DNA of 64,000 nt from Diphasiastrum complanatum (GCA_029204225.1 CM055096.1:38385173-38449172); one strand, 5' to 3'. Counted from the first letter of the stretch, positions 22,096-33,418 are shown. Program-made: numbers and translations. Notes: a model not told the origin generated them from the letters alone.

Positions 22096-22198
22096 GGAGC
22101 TAAGGGTAGCGGTAGGCAAGATTGTGGGTCAGGTTAGCGCCAGCAGGGGCCGTACAACATCAGAGGAGCGGTACAGGTCAGGGAGGAAGATAGCGTCA

Positions 22199-22300
22199 GC
22201 AGGAGCAGAGCGTGTAGGAGCAGAGGCAGGAGCGATACAGGTCAGCGAGGCAGGAGCGGAGCGTGTAGGAGCAGAGGCAGGAGCGGTACAGGTCAGCGAG
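22199..22300. repeat. Two tandem 51-bp repeats in LINE-5 5' region
   Basis: Two near-identical 51-bp units (22199-22249 and 22250-22300, starting gcaggagcagagcgtgtagg) and a partial third lie between the (GA)n tract and the ORF1 ATG. Confidence 0.8.
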
Positions 22301-22341
22301 GCAGGAAGCCATCGCGTCAGCAAGGCAGCCATCGCCAGGAT

Positions 22342-22344
<3 letters not shown>

Positions 22345-22391
<47 letters not shown>
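22345..22391. repeat. (GA)n microsatellite
   Basis: About 47 bases of GA at the 5' end of LINE-5. Confidence 0.98.
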
Positions 22392-22394
<3 letters not shown>

Positions 22395-22457
22395 GGGTGT
22401 GCACTCAACACTTTGTGTGCATTTGCCATTCAGATTCTGTGTGTGTGTGCTCAGTGT

Positions 22458-22547
<90 letters not shown>

Positions 22548-22870
22548 GTGTGATTTTGTGTGTGTGTGAGTGATTGTGTCTTTTGATGTGTACACAGTGT
22601 GAGTGAATCAGTGATTGTGTGTGAGAGGGAGTGTGTGTGATATTATGATATTGTGTGTGTGTGTGTGTGACATGTGTGCACTGTGTGTGTGTGTGAGTTT
22701 TATATGTGTGCACACTGCACTGTGAGTTTGTGTGAGGCTTGAGCACTGAGATTGTGTGTGTGCACTGTGTGTGTGTCTGTGTGTGTCAGTGTGTGTGCAC
22801 TCAGCACTGTGTGTGATAGTTTGTGCGTGTGTGACATTGTGTGCACTGTGTGTGTTGAATCTTGATGGGG
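22392..22870. repeat. Compound GT/GA microsatellite region
   Basis: Long (GT)n runs alternate with unique words. A 66-base (GA)n tract lies at 22479-22544. Open frames crossing this region are only translations of dinucleotide repeats. I see no gene here. Confidence 0.85.
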
Positions 22871-22928
22871 TTCAATGTGGGGCCTGGGCAGTGGGCATTG
22901 TGAGAGGGGTGTGGGACCTGGGTAGCTA

Positions 22929-23035
22929 CTTAGTTAGAAGTTAGAAGTTAGAACTTAGAAGTTAGGAGTTAGTGACTAGTCCGAGTTAGTAGTTACTAGT
23001 TACTAGAGTCTAGTTAGAAGCTAGAACTTAGAGAG
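22929..23035. repeat. TTAGAACTTAG-type short repeats, left of hAT gene
   Basis: Clustered variants of gttagaagttagaacttag lie here. Similar clusters occur at 27448-27512 and, inverted, at 35380-35412. Subterminal repeats of a hAT element are a plausible reading. Confidence 0.4.
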
Positions 23036-23037
23036 AT

Positions 23038-23039
<2 letters not shown>

Positions 23040-23096
<57 letters not shown>
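23040..23096. repeat. (GA)n microsatellite
   Basis: About 57 bases of GA immediately upstream of the hAT start codon (ATG at 23102). Confidence 0.98.
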
Positions 23097-23098
<2 letters not shown>

Positions 23099-23101
23099 AC
23101 C

Positions 23102-26100
23102 ATGCCGAGGGATAGGGATCCCTTGTGGGATCACGTCACCATCGCTGCAGCCTATGGCACATCGGGCACGAAGAGATGGACTTGCAGATACTGTCACCAG
23201 TCTTACACTGGAGGGCCCACACGCATCAGGGCACATTTGTTATGTATGAGGGGCCCCTTGCATGCATGCTCTTGACACGCTACTCACTTCTGTCGCATCG
23301 GAGGAGGTTGGCCCTTCGAGGATGGGACCCGACCCAGACCGAGAGGTAAACATTCAACTCTAAGACTCTTACACTTCAAAGTTCAAACATTGATCAAGTT
23401 TTAAGTTTTAACTCACATGATACATCAAGTTTGAAGTTTCAATTTCATTGATCATCTAATTTCTAAATTGTATTGTAATTTCCAATTTGTCTTTTTTGGC
23501 AGATCGAGATTCAGTCACGGCGACACACCCAGAGGCCACCACATCACGCCCCCCAGTTGCCATCCGCTCACCCCTCGCTTCCGATGGCCCAAAGGACAGA
23601 GCTGCAGATGAGGCAGGGCCTAGTACCCGGCCTGACCCGCCTTCTGGTGCAGGATCTTCGACACCACCTCCAGCCATGACCATACCGGCACCACATCATC
23701 CACCTGAGAGAGGGAGAGGTAGATGGGGCCACACTACACAGATGGGGGGTAGGGAGTACTATTTGTCCAGCTTCGCTCCCAGAGCCATGGCAGAGGTAGA
23801 GGTTGTCGTTCGACAGTTGTTCTACACCTGCGATCTGCCATTTCATTTGGCTAGGACCCCGGCATGGAGGGCGATGAGTGCAGTGAGTGCGATTGGGTAG
23901 GTGTGGCAGGGGCCATCTTGCGAGCACCTGAGGACGAAGGGGCTTCTTGATGAGCGGGTTTCTGTTGACCAGAAGCTAGAGCCTCTCAGGAAGGCATGGG
24001 CCCAGTACGTACTACTTGCTTTTAACTTTATGCACTCTAAACTTTAAAGACTTTATGATGATTGATCTGAAATCATTGATATGTATTATGTATTATGTAG
24101 TAATAAGCATGTACATTGTAATTTGAATTTTGTACATTAAGTTTTAACTTTTCATACATTGTGATTGTGCCATGTGGTGGCATTGCACATGCGGCATGCC
24201 ACAATCCATACTTATTACTTGTTTATTGCAGGCTGCAGCTAGCTATTTATGTTTAATCATGAATCATGAATCATGATTCTAATTTGTCAATATTCAAATG
24301 ATCATTTATCATTGGAATTTGCCATGAAATTTGAATTACAATTTAAGATCTATCCTCTCGGATCTGACATGAGTCATCTTGTTTTGTCACCTGTAAGTTG
24401 TGCAACACTACAACAATGCAATGTGAGTCGTGACCACGGTCCACTGACTTGTCACTTGTCACCTGTGAACTTTCAACTAGGTATGGTTGCACCATCATAT
24501 CTAATGGTTGGAGCGATACGAGGCGCCACATATTGAATATCCTGGTGTCTTCGTGCATGGGGACGATGTTTCTCAGATCCATTGACACCTTTGGGGGGGC
24601 AGTCACGGGTGAGTACATATTCTCACATATTTGAGCTGCCATTGAGGAGGTCGGACCATAGCACGTTGTACAGGTATATATATTATACTTATTACAATTT
24701 AGTATTTATGGTTTACCTATAATGTTAAATGGTATTAGGTAATTACTAATTTGTAAATGTCAATGTTGATTGTTCATTGTTCAATGGCGATTTTGGATTG
24801 ATTAACAATGGATTATGGTTCACTAAGCAGTTGCCACTGAGCACTTGAGTCTTGAATTCGGAATTCCAAAGTCATGCACATTGCATTGTATGGTTGTGCT
24901 GGTGGTCACAAATAATGCGTCAAACTGCATCTCCATGGGTAGGCTCGTTAATGAGACCTACCCCCACATCTTTTGGACACCTTGTGCTGCACACTGCCTG
25001 GACTTGTTGGCTGAGGATGTGGCGAAGATTCCATGGATTGCGGAGGTGGTGCGTACTACACGGTTCTTGGTGAGATTTGTCACCAAGAAGCCTAGGGTCC
25101 TAGACATGTTCAGGAGACAGTCCACCTTGGATGTCTTGAGACCTGCCCCCACCAGGTATGCAAGTAGCAACTCAAATATGATTCTTGAATGCGCTTTTGT
25201 AGACTGTTGGTAAGTATTTATTGTTTAGTTAGTAGTGGTAAATAATAAATATTTCATGCAATGATGCATGTGCCATGTATTGTCTTGACTTTTGACTCTT
25301 GTCAGAAGTTAGAACTTAGAATTTGTCACTTGTGCAATGTGCCCTATGCAGGTTTGCATTTATGTTCCTGGTCCTGAAACGACTGCTGAAAGTTCATCCG
25401 GACCGTTATGTATTCACCATTTTGGGATGAGGCTCGATCCATTGTGGTGGGCCTACAGTCCATCTACATTGTCCTGCGCCTTACAGATCGAGAGGGCTGC
25501 ACATTGGGCCTCTTGTATGAGTTCATGGACAAGTTGGGCAAGCAGTTGAGGCTTTGCACGACCATTAGGCCAGAGAGGCATATCAAGATTCAAATCTCAA
25601 ATGTAGTATGTAGACAGTAGTATGCATAATGCAATATGTACTATCATGTACATTGTACTATATTGTATAATTATTATTGTGTCTTGACTCTTCAATCTTG
25701 ATTCTTGCAGGCTTGCAGAGGTCCGGCTCCTTTGGTTGAGCAGGTGGGAGTCATAGGCCCTGCATGCCATGGCCCACATACTCCATCCACTTTGGAGGAA
25801 CGAGGAGCAGTTCACAGATAGGGAGCTCAGGGATGGCTAGAATGCCTATATCTCCCGAGTTTATCCTAATGTACGCAAGCAGGATAACCTGCTGGATGAG
25901 CTTCGGATTTTCAGGCAGGAGACCTTGGAGTTCGCCACTGGCCCGATGCTTTTGAGAGAGGGTAATAAACTGACCATGTGGCATGGTCCATTACAGTTTA
26001 AACTTGTTACTTCACATTTTACTGCACATTTAGTCAATCATATTGTAACTTGTTGGAACTTGGAACTTGGAACTTGGTTGCAACTTGCTAGTAGTAAGTA

Positions 26101-27006
26101 TAACTGCCCCTTGAACTGTGATTCAGGCCAGCTACGTCTCGTGTCATGGTGGTCGAAGTTTGGGGTTGATGTCCCCAAATTGCGTCGCCTTGCCATCAAG
26201 ATTCTCTTACAGGACTGCACTGCAGTCGCTTGTGAGAGGAACTGGAGTGTCCATTCCATGATTCACACGAAGAAGAGGAATCGACTATCATCAGCGCAGT
26301 TGGATAGGTTGGTGTACGTACACGCCAACCTGAGACTTTTGGGTAGACTCCAGACCAGCGCAGAGCCTATCCAGGTAACTTGTAAGCCATAAGTTATAAT
26401 TTCTAAATTCTAACATGTGATCCATCATCCCAGGTGGCAGGACCCAGTTGGCAATTAGTAGATACTAAATAGATCATATTGCATACTACATAGTAGATAC
26501 TAGACTGTACTATGTAGCTAAATTTTAACTTTTGTCGGGACTCGGCCCTCCAAATTTTGTCTTGATTTCAATGTGCATTGTGACATGTGCTTAGGTTAGT
26601 CCCGATCTGATCGATGTGGCAAAGGTTCCAGAGTTGCCACCGAGAGACCAGTCAGAGGAGGACGTGTACACATTCCTCCATGAGGAGGCCATGCAGAGTG
26701 CAGGTGAGAAATTAGGATTGTCTAAGGTCTTGAATTAAATTTTCGAAGTTCGAAGTTACTAACTAGTTTGCAGGCAATAACACGTTTGTCCCTCTTTGTG
26801 TGCACTGTGCAAGGCCTGTCACTCGAGCAGAGCGTAGGAGGAGGGCATGAGGATGAGGAGTCCGAGGAGGGCGGGGATGAGGATGAGGGGCATCATACCT
26901 CTGCCTCTGATGAGGATTTCGCAGCTGAGCCTACCACTCGAGAGGCCACAGCAGGCTCCACAGCACCACCAGCGAGTGGGAGGAGACTCAGGCATAGGAG
27001 AGCTTA
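23102..27006 (+). pseudogene. hAT transposase gene with introns, decayed
   Basis: Exon 1 (23102-23345) encodes a BED-type finger with WTCRYCHQSY and RAHLL. Exon 2 (23504 to about 24005) ends in a DUF659-like block, QLFYTCDLPFHLARTP. Exon 3 (about 24482-24675) holds CTIISNGWSDTRR. Exon 4 (about 24890-25155) holds VVTNNASN and PHIFWTPCAAHCLDLL. Exons near 25353-25610 (FWDEARSIVVGL) and 25712-25955 follow. Then 26125-26374 carries the C-terminal dimerisation block with CERNWSVHSMIHTKKRNRL, and an acidic tail ends at 27006. In-frame stops and a frameshift break it (for example REL-RDG-stop near 25840). Two catalytic Asp are Asn (24503-24505 and 24911-24913); the Glu (26234-26236) remains. Exon ends are my reading of gt/ag sites. 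Confidence 0.8.
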
Positions 27007-27930
27007 GACTGCTCACTGCAGCCTGCTCAGTGCTCATTGATGTCAGATGATTGTACATTAGATCATTGTAGTTACTAGTCTGTAGATGTTCATGTCACTA
27101 GATGAGCATTGACTCTTGAGCTGTTTACAGTGTAGTATGTACACATCATGATTCATCATCAGACACATCGTGCATTACATTGGTGACCGGACTCATGAGG
27201 CACCTGGCATATGTATTTACTATTATGTTATGATTCATGAATCATGATATATTATGGATTCTAGAATCTAGTTTCAAGTTATCAAGTTTCTGATTCCTGA
27301 AGTTAAGTTTTAACGGTAGTATGTACTATGTAGTCTGTTTACTGTTAGACGATTATCTAATTACTAATGGTTAAAGCCTTAAAGGTTTAAAGTTTAAACT
27401 TTAAAGTTTTACAATTTTGATCTTGGTATTTAAATTTTAATGTATTATGTTAGAAGCTACTAGTTAGAACTTAGTAGTTACTAGTTAGAACTTAGAAGTT
27501 AGTAGACTGTAGTTACATATGTTATATAGATAATAGAATGTTCAATGTTAAAACTTCAATTTTGAATGATGAATGATGATGACAGATGTAAGATAAATCT
27601 AAGTTTCTAACCTTAATTTTTTTGGCTTTCTCAAGAGTCAAACATTGTCATAACCTTCTTGTTTATTCTTTTCTCCGATCTCAACATTGCAATTTGGCAT
27701 TTGCAAATAAGTTTGAACTTCAACTTTCAAGTTTCAACTTTGAAATAAAATTACAATTTACAATCTACAGTCCTAGTACCTACGTGCTACGTAGTACGGT
27801 CCCGGGTCTAGACTCTAGACTCTACCTAGTACCTAACTAGTAGTTGCAACCTGCCATTATCCATATCACTGATTAGTGATCACTGTAGTCTGTATTAGAC
27901 TAGTAAGTGGAGCACTAGTATCAATTCCTT
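27007..27930. other. AT-rich hAT 3' flank
   Basis: There is no gene here. The stretch is rich in short direct repeats (gaagtt, tagaacttag, agtttaaact) and includes the 27448-27512 cluster. It probably forms the 3' non-coding end of the hAT element and abuts copia gag at about 27930. I could not identify a terminal inverted repeat with confidence. Confidence 0.4.
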
Positions 27931-27933
27931 TAC

Positions 27934-28779
27934 TCACTCTTTCGCAAGCTTCTTCTTACAATCCTTGATGAAGTGCCCATACTTCTTGCAATAATGGCAC
28001 TTCCCTTTCTTCTTTTGAGTGTTGACATTTTGATCTCCAATGGGCTTTTGGTCATCCTTGGAGGGCTTCCCCTTTCCTTTTGACTTGCCTTTGCCCTTGC
28101 CTTTCGTGAAAAAAGCTTGATCTTGTTGAGTGTCACCCGCAAAATTTTGCCTCGTTTGCTCCTCTTGAAGAAGCAGCCCAACAAGTTCATCAAAGGAGAG
28201 TTGATGTCCCCTAAAAGAGATACTCAAAGATGAAACAAATGGAAGATAAGAGGAAGGTAATGAGTTGAGAGTAATGGAAACAAATTGAGCATCCTCAATC
28301 ATCTCATCAATATTGAGAAGCTCCTCACGAAGATCCTTGATCTTCGTCAAGTGATTGGTCACTTGATCCCCTTCTTGAATCTTCAACAAAGAAAGCTGAT
28401 TTTTGAGATACACCACTCTTGCTGGATTTTTGACTCTATACATAGTATAAAGTGTATCCCACGCACTTTTAGATGTCTTACAAGACCTAATATGAGGTAA
28501 GATAGATCTTTTCACAGCAAGAGCAACCATAGAATGTGCTTGTGCATCCCTTCTATCCCACTTCTTTTGTTCTTCCGAAGATGATGATGATGATGATGAT
28601 GATCCACGAGGTGTACGAGGTGCCAAAGACGGAGGCCTTTCCTCATCACCATTGAACAAATCCCACAGCCCTTTCGCTATGAGAAGATTCTAGATCATGT
28701 AACTCCACAAGGAGTAGTTTTTGCCATCCAACTGATCTTCACTAAACAAAGAACCGATAGCTTCCGATTCTTTAGCCAT
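27934..28779 (-). pseudogene. Copia gag (element 1)
   Basis: The ATG at 28779 starts MAKESEAIGSLFSEDQLDG. Downstream come a Ser run, the UBN2/retrotransposon gag region with KSAWDTLYTMYRVKNP, FVSSLSISFRGHQLSFDEL, and a Lys-rich stretch. The zinc knuckle is CHYCKKYGHFIKDC (C-x2-C-x4-H-x4-C). A TAG near 28693 interrupts the N-terminus. The same stop is present in copia element 2, so the parent already had it. Capsid and RNA-packaging function is inferred from the family. Confidence 0.85.
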
Positions 28780-29490
28780 TACCTCCAACAAAATTTCAGC
28801 TTGTAGTAGATAGGAAAGAGAGCCTTTCCACAACCAAATCTACTCAAAAATTTGCAGCAAACAAAGAGCTGAAAGTAGGAGCACAAGATGTCTTTCAATC
28901 TGCAACCAAAGTGCCCAGAAGATAATGGATAGGTGGCTGTCTTTCTGCACAAAAAAACCAGCTTCTTGAAAATTAGGTTAGCTTCGATTGAAGCCTACAC
29001 GGAAACCCAATTAAGAAGCCCAATAGTGTGATCAACACACTCCAGTAGGGCTGTTGAAAGCGCCCTACTGCTTGCTGAGAATCTGCAAATTTCCAGCCAC
29101 AAGTTGACCTAACCCTGAATAGGGTTTGCTGAATTTTGGGCGCCCTCCTACACAAATGCAAACCTGAAAACAAAAACAGCAAGATAAGGAGACACCACAA
29201 CCAAAAATCAGTAGCAAATTTTTGGGCGCCCTCCTCCAAACAAAACTTGCTGAAAACTGGTTGCATAAAAATCACATTTGAGATTTTGATTTTTGGGTGC
29301 CACAAATTGCTCCTCCAAAATCTCTCATGGGCGCCCTCCTTCAACCTGAAAAGAGACAAAAAAGCTGATCCAAACTCCACTTGGAAAGATCAGCAGGATG
29401 CTGAAATTTCACAACAAAAAGCAGAGAAGCTCCTCTTCTGGTAGGGTGCCAACAAACAAGCTTGCTGCAGATCCGGTAGCTCTAATACCA
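28780..29490 (-). other. Copia leader and primer-binding site (element 1)
   Basis: This is untranslated leader between LTR and gag, shared almost base for base with 42360-43059 of copia element 2. The primer-binding site at 29479-29490 reads tggtattagagc on the minus strand. That differs by one base from the initiator-Met tRNA complement seen intact in element 2. Confidence 0.75.
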
Positions 29491-29929
29491 TGTAGGAAAG
29501 CAAGAGTCAAGTCACCAAGATCTAGTTATCAATCAATCTCCACAGAAAACAAGAGAGAAGAGGCTGGGTGCCCAACTCTAAGAGAGAGAGAAAGAAAGAA
29601 AGCTTTATTAATGTCTTTTCCATGCCAAAAGGCATATAAGACTAATGAAGTACATGTCATGTATGTGGTAACCATGGGAGCGTATAAAAACGTCTCCAAA
29701 CTGTAATAAAGAAAACATCTAGTGCAACCTAAAATAGACAACGTATGCGAGAATGCGCATAATAATAATCATATGTGTTTCGGGTAAGATGTCAAGGCTA
29801 TGCTGCATCTGTTGTGCTGCTGATGTAAAAAGATGTAATGCGAGCCACATAATGGGAAAGCATTGGAGTTTGCCGGCGGCGTTTGTGAGTACGAGCACGT
29901 GTATGTGTAATAGTAGTAGTAGTACGCCC

Positions 29930-30490
29930 CTACGTAGAATGTCTAGTAATCCTGGTGGTATCCTGATGGTGGGAGGTACACTGTCTCTGATCTCTATGAG
30001 CATGAGAGCGGCCAACATCCTCGTCGTCATCCTCATCATAATCCTCATCCTCAGGTACTATATCATGCGATCTCCGTCTAGTAAAGAACGAAGTAATCAA
30101 TGGCTGTGAGGTAAAATGCTGGGGTGTCTCGTATAAATCTCTCCATAGTCTGGACATCTCGTGTACCATTAGAGCGACACACCGTGGGTCCTCATAAGCT
30201 ATGAGAGATCGTAGAGTGGTAGGCATCTCTCGGAACAGGCAGTGATATCGTCCTCTAATCTCATAATATACATGGCACTTAAATATAAAGTGCTCCTCAG
30301 ACTCCACCTCACCTAGAGAGCAAAACTGGCAAATCCGCTCCTCTCTGGGAATACCGTGGAACCTCCCAGTCTCAATAGCTAGCTGATGAGATGACACCCT
30401 GAGCTGCCCCAATGTGAATCTGAGGCAATGTGACAATCCTGAGTCCAAGTAGCGTGGCATGACCGGGGTCCCTGATGCCTCTAGCTCCAA
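29930..30490 (-). pseudogene. LINE C-terminus with CCHC finger (LINE-6)
   Basis: This 186-residue open stretch includes LGQLRVSSHQLAIETGRF and the finger ICQFCSLGEVESEEHFIFKC. YYEIRGRYHCLFREMPTTLR follows, then an Asp-rich acidic run and a basic tail. It is closest to LINE-2. The region 30490-30990 upstream continues the thumb in broken frames. Confidence 0.8.
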
Positions 30491-30940
30491 GAAATGAGTC
30501 CGGTAGAAAGTTGGCTTAACTCCGAACTGGTTACGCCAAGTCCGCTCTAGATATGTGCGATAAAGGAAGCGTCTGATATACTGATGTGTGCCGGAGGGGA
30601 GCTCTGTGATGGAGATGCCAAATGATACAAGTAGGAGGTGAGAGGCCTGAGAGGACCATGACAGCCTGTAGCCCTGATCATGAAGACGCTGTGAGGAGGA
30701 TAGTGCAACCTGTATGTATCGCCTGTCTATCTCTGGTAACGCCTGTATCCTCTGTATATAGGTGATAAGCTGAAGAACTGCCTAGATCTGTATAGGTGGA
30801 ACTGCAAACTCGGCTAGGAGAATCTCATGGGGAACAGAAGGCTTCGCTCGAATCAACCGAGCTAGCATGGTGGTTTGTAATCGTGAGAGACTGGCCCAGT
30901 GTGAAGAAGGGAGACCTACACACCATGTCTCTGCCGCATA

Positions 30941-32015
30941 TTAAGCCGTGGGGGTAACAATGGTATCGAAGAGGTGACACTTACTACGAGCATCCTGTGT
31001 TCGAGGTGTGCGTCGGGTCTTTTTGGGGTGGGGTTTTGTGGGGAGGGTTAATGATGCGGCAGTGTGGAGAGAGGTGGTGAGGAAATCAGCCTGGGTGTCG
31101 ACTGGACTATCATGAGGAAAGGAGTGTAAAAGTGAAGCTAAGGACTTTCGGTATAGCGGCATGTAAGTGGGATCAAATGTGTACATGGGTGCTCGGGTAA
31201 GCGTGGGTAGTGTAGATGCATGAGTGGGTGGGAGGTGGCCGATATCGAAGGAGAGAAATGAATGATCAGAAAGGGTGGTGGGGAAGATGTGGAAGTCAGA
31301 AACTGTGGGTACAAAGGATGGTGACCCCATGAGATAGTCAACGACACTATGTCCTCCACTGTGAGGGTGGCATGTGTAACTGTCTGAATGTGGCCAGCAG
31401 GGTAAGCCATTATAAATGGCTGCTCATGTGCCTCTCCAAACTGCAATAAGTGCTCACCATATGAAGTAGTAAGTCCAAAACTATTCGCGGAGGTCCTGGT
31501 GACTCCAAGCATATTACTGTCCAAGGCACGAACACGTAGCTGATCAGTGGTGTCGAAGAACTCTATCTATCGTAAAGATGTCCGGGCATTAAAATCCCCT
31601 GTGAGGAGAATATGCCCCCGCTCTGAAAATCTGATAATATCTGGTGAGAGGTCCTGATATGGAGATCCAATACCCTCAGCAAAAGACGAGGACTCTGGTG
31701 GAAAGTAACATGTTGCAATAAAAAGATCTCTATCCAAGCCAATATCCTGACCCACGATGCGAGTCTAGGTGTAGTGGGCCTGCTCGTCATGTCGGATGAA
31801 GTCAATACTCGAGTGAAGAGCTCCTATACAAGCAGGCGACCCCACCTGAACCACGTCCACTAGCAGATCTAGTCTCTCGTCGGAATACTGAATCCCATCT
31901 ATATCCAGGAAAAGAAGGAAGTCCTCGCTCTAGGCTCTCGTGTGTCTCCATGAAGAATAATATATCCCTGCCTGTAATGAAATCAACAAGGTCCCCTGCC
32001 GTAGAAGATGAGTGT
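30941..32015 (-). pseudogene. LINE endonuclease, fused to RT thumb (LINE-6)
   Basis: Endonuclease pieces include LLTGDFNARTS (31567-31755), TTLSDHSFLSFDIGHLPP and MGSPSFVPTVSDF (30941-31330). Several frameshifts and stops occur between 31330 and 31940. The linker then runs straight into thumb sequence because the RT is deleted, so no catalytic YADD is present. Confidence 0.78.
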
Positions 32016-32644
32016 ATGCCAGCACAGTTCCACACTCCAATCCGAAGGTGGTGTGGATGGGGCCCCGGGGTGCTCCCACCCCCGGGCACCCCAAATCCCT
32101 TGCGTTGGGATCTGCTAGGTGCACTATCAAGAAAGCGCACTCGTCCATCTCGGTAAATGACTCGTTTGCCAGACTCACGGGCTGCCTGAAAGGCCTTACG
32201 CCTCTCCTCTACCTGGATATATGTGAGGTCGTCATCCATATAGATAGTGGTGCTACGAAGCTTAGCTCTGCACCGCAAAGCATCTCGGCAACTCTCTAGA
32301 GAAGTGAAACGGATAATGAGTGTAGCGGCATCTCTGGAGGTCCTCCAAGCTCTATCTAGCCCATCTGTCATATGTCCCAGGGTGGTCTCGAGAAATCTCG
32401 TGGCCTCGGCAATGGCATCCTGTGTGTCTAGTATCCCACGAACCCTGATGTTGTGGGCCTTTTGCTCCCTCAACCTCTCTTCCGAAATGGTGGCGGAGAT
32501 GACGGAAGAGATGGGGGCGCTAGGTTTGGTGCCTTTTTGCAAGACTGCTGCCCATGAATCTTTATGCTGCTCTATTTTACTCTCAAGCTCCTTTATCTTG
32601 GTGGTGGTTGATTCCGATGCTGCAACTTGCTTATTGTTGATCAC
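31802..32644 (-). CDS. ORF1 C-terminus read through into endonuclease (LINE-6)
   Basis: This is one open frame of 280 residues joining two proteins. The first part is ORF1: coiled coil, DSWAAVLQKGTKP, NIRVRGILDTQ, IIRFTSLESCRD, YMDDDLTYIQVEERR and KRVIYRDGRVRFLD. Then SQRKGFGVPGGG leads into the endonuclease with RIGVWNCAGIHSSS and FFMETHES. Where sister copies have UAG, this copy has AAG (Lys). It shows directly that ORF1 and endonuclease share one frame. Confidence 0.8.
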   Translation of the reverse strand: MINNKQVAASESTTTKIKELESKIEQHKDSWAAVLQKGTKPSAPISSVISATISEERLREQKAHNIRVRGILDTQDAIAEATRFLETTLGHMTDGLDRAWRTSRDAATLIIRFTSLESCRDALRCRAKLRSTTIYMDDDLTYIQVEERRKAFQAARESGKRVIYRDGRVRFLDSAPSRSQRKGFGVPGGGSTPGPHPHHLRIGVWNCAGIHSSSTAGDLVDFITGRDILFFMETHESLERGLPSFPGYRWDSVFRRETRSASGRGSGGVACLYRSSSLEY

Positions 32645-33350
32645 CTGCTCTAACGAAGCGACTTTGGATTACAACACATTTTTTTCTTTGAGTAAGGAGA
32701 CCACTATTCCTTTCAGTTGTGATGGTTCATGTTTCAAAAGCTGGAAATCGGCTTTCATTTGGTCAGCTTCCCAGGAAGAAAATAGTTCCGTTGATTTGGA
32801 GGGAGTGTATGGGATGGGTACTGCAGATGGGGGAGCTGTGGGTTCTTGAGGAATAGGGATAGGAAGAAGGCCTGTAGGGGTGGCCAGAGCAACAGGGTGG
32901 GAGATTGATGGAGATGAGGAAGATGAAGAGGGTGCCACACCATTTGTAGGCAGCGATGGCAGGTCTGAGGACAGCGAGGGGGAGTGCACAACTGTAGGCA
33001 ACGAGGGGTCTGATCCAGCAGCAAGGGTGGTAAGGGCAGCGATGGGGGAGGTATTTTCAACGATGGGGGAGGTATTTTCAGCGATGGAGGAGGCCATGTT
33101 TTCAGCGAGGGAGGGGGTGTTTCCAGCGAGGGAGATATTGTCTACAAAGAGGGGGGGGGTAGCTGTTTCCAGCAGCGATGGAGGAGGTGTTTTCATCAGT
33201 GATGGAGGAGCTGTGTTCAGCGATGGAGGAGCTGTTTCCAGCGAGGGAGGGGGAGGAGAAAATAGCGAGGGGGGAGCGGGTGGTCCGACGTGGAGGGAGT
33301 GAGGAGATGGCGCGAGGGATAGCAGAAGCGGATCCGCGTGGAGCCATCTC
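32645..33350 (-). pseudogene. ORF1 N-terminus (LINE-6)
   Basis: It starts at the ATG just inside the (TC)n tract (MAPRGSAS, near 33343). Ser/Pro-rich repeats follow (SSIAENTS-like units, with the 24-bp DNA repeat cagcgatgggggaggtattt near 33040-33110), then IPYTPSKSTELFSSWEADQ. The N-terminal repeats and coiled coil are in different frames, and a TAA near 32670 breaks the join. Confidence 0.7.

Positions 33351-33353
<3 letters not shown>

Positions 33354-33415
<62 letters not shown>
33354..33415. repeat. (GA)n microsatellite (expanded target site)
   Basis: About 62 bases of GA between the 5' end of LINE-6 and the resumed copia LTR (aaaacagcaacaag at 33416). Confidence 0.98.

Positions 33416-33418
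<3 letters not shown>

Larger units (their letters stand above)
19892..22344 (-). mobile_element. LINE-5: internally deleted LINE, group B
   Basis: Bounded by (GA)n on both sides. It keeps a group-B 3' tail, the C-terminal and RT palm regions, and the ORF1 N-terminus. The RRM half of ORF1, the whole endonuclease and the RT N-terminus are gone. The junction is near 21650, where ORF1 coiled-coil sequence joins ARFRDGSGWSS of the RT. The 3' hairpin is gtacc/ggtac (19933-19946). It would be a non-autonomous derivative if mobile. Confidence 0.85.
29592..33353 (-). mobile_element. LINE-6: internally deleted LINE, group A, in a copia LTR
   Basis: The 3' tail starts aaagaaagaaagctttatt, with hairpin atgccaaaaggcat near 29622. 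Regions present are the finger (29930-30490), part of the RT thumb (to about 30990), endonuclease (30990-31940) and ORF1 (32100-33350). The RT core is missing. The junction near 30993 joins endonuclease-to-RT linker sequence directly to DARSKCHLFDTIVTPTA of the thumb. A 62-base (GA)n tract (33354-33415) lies on its 5' side. Confidence 0.88.

Noticed and set aside
22341-22746. Open frames made of Ser-Leu, Arg-Glu or Thr-His repeats over microsatellites (also near 8680, 14807, 19793, 33102 and 50644)
   Set aside because: They are translations of (GA)n and (GT)n tracts. Any dinucleotide repeat is open in all frames, so length is no evidence of a gene.
29136-29444. Open frame in the copia leader (also 42705-42896)
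   Set aside because: It lies in the conserved untranslated leader of both copia copies, and the two copies do not preserve the same frame or length.
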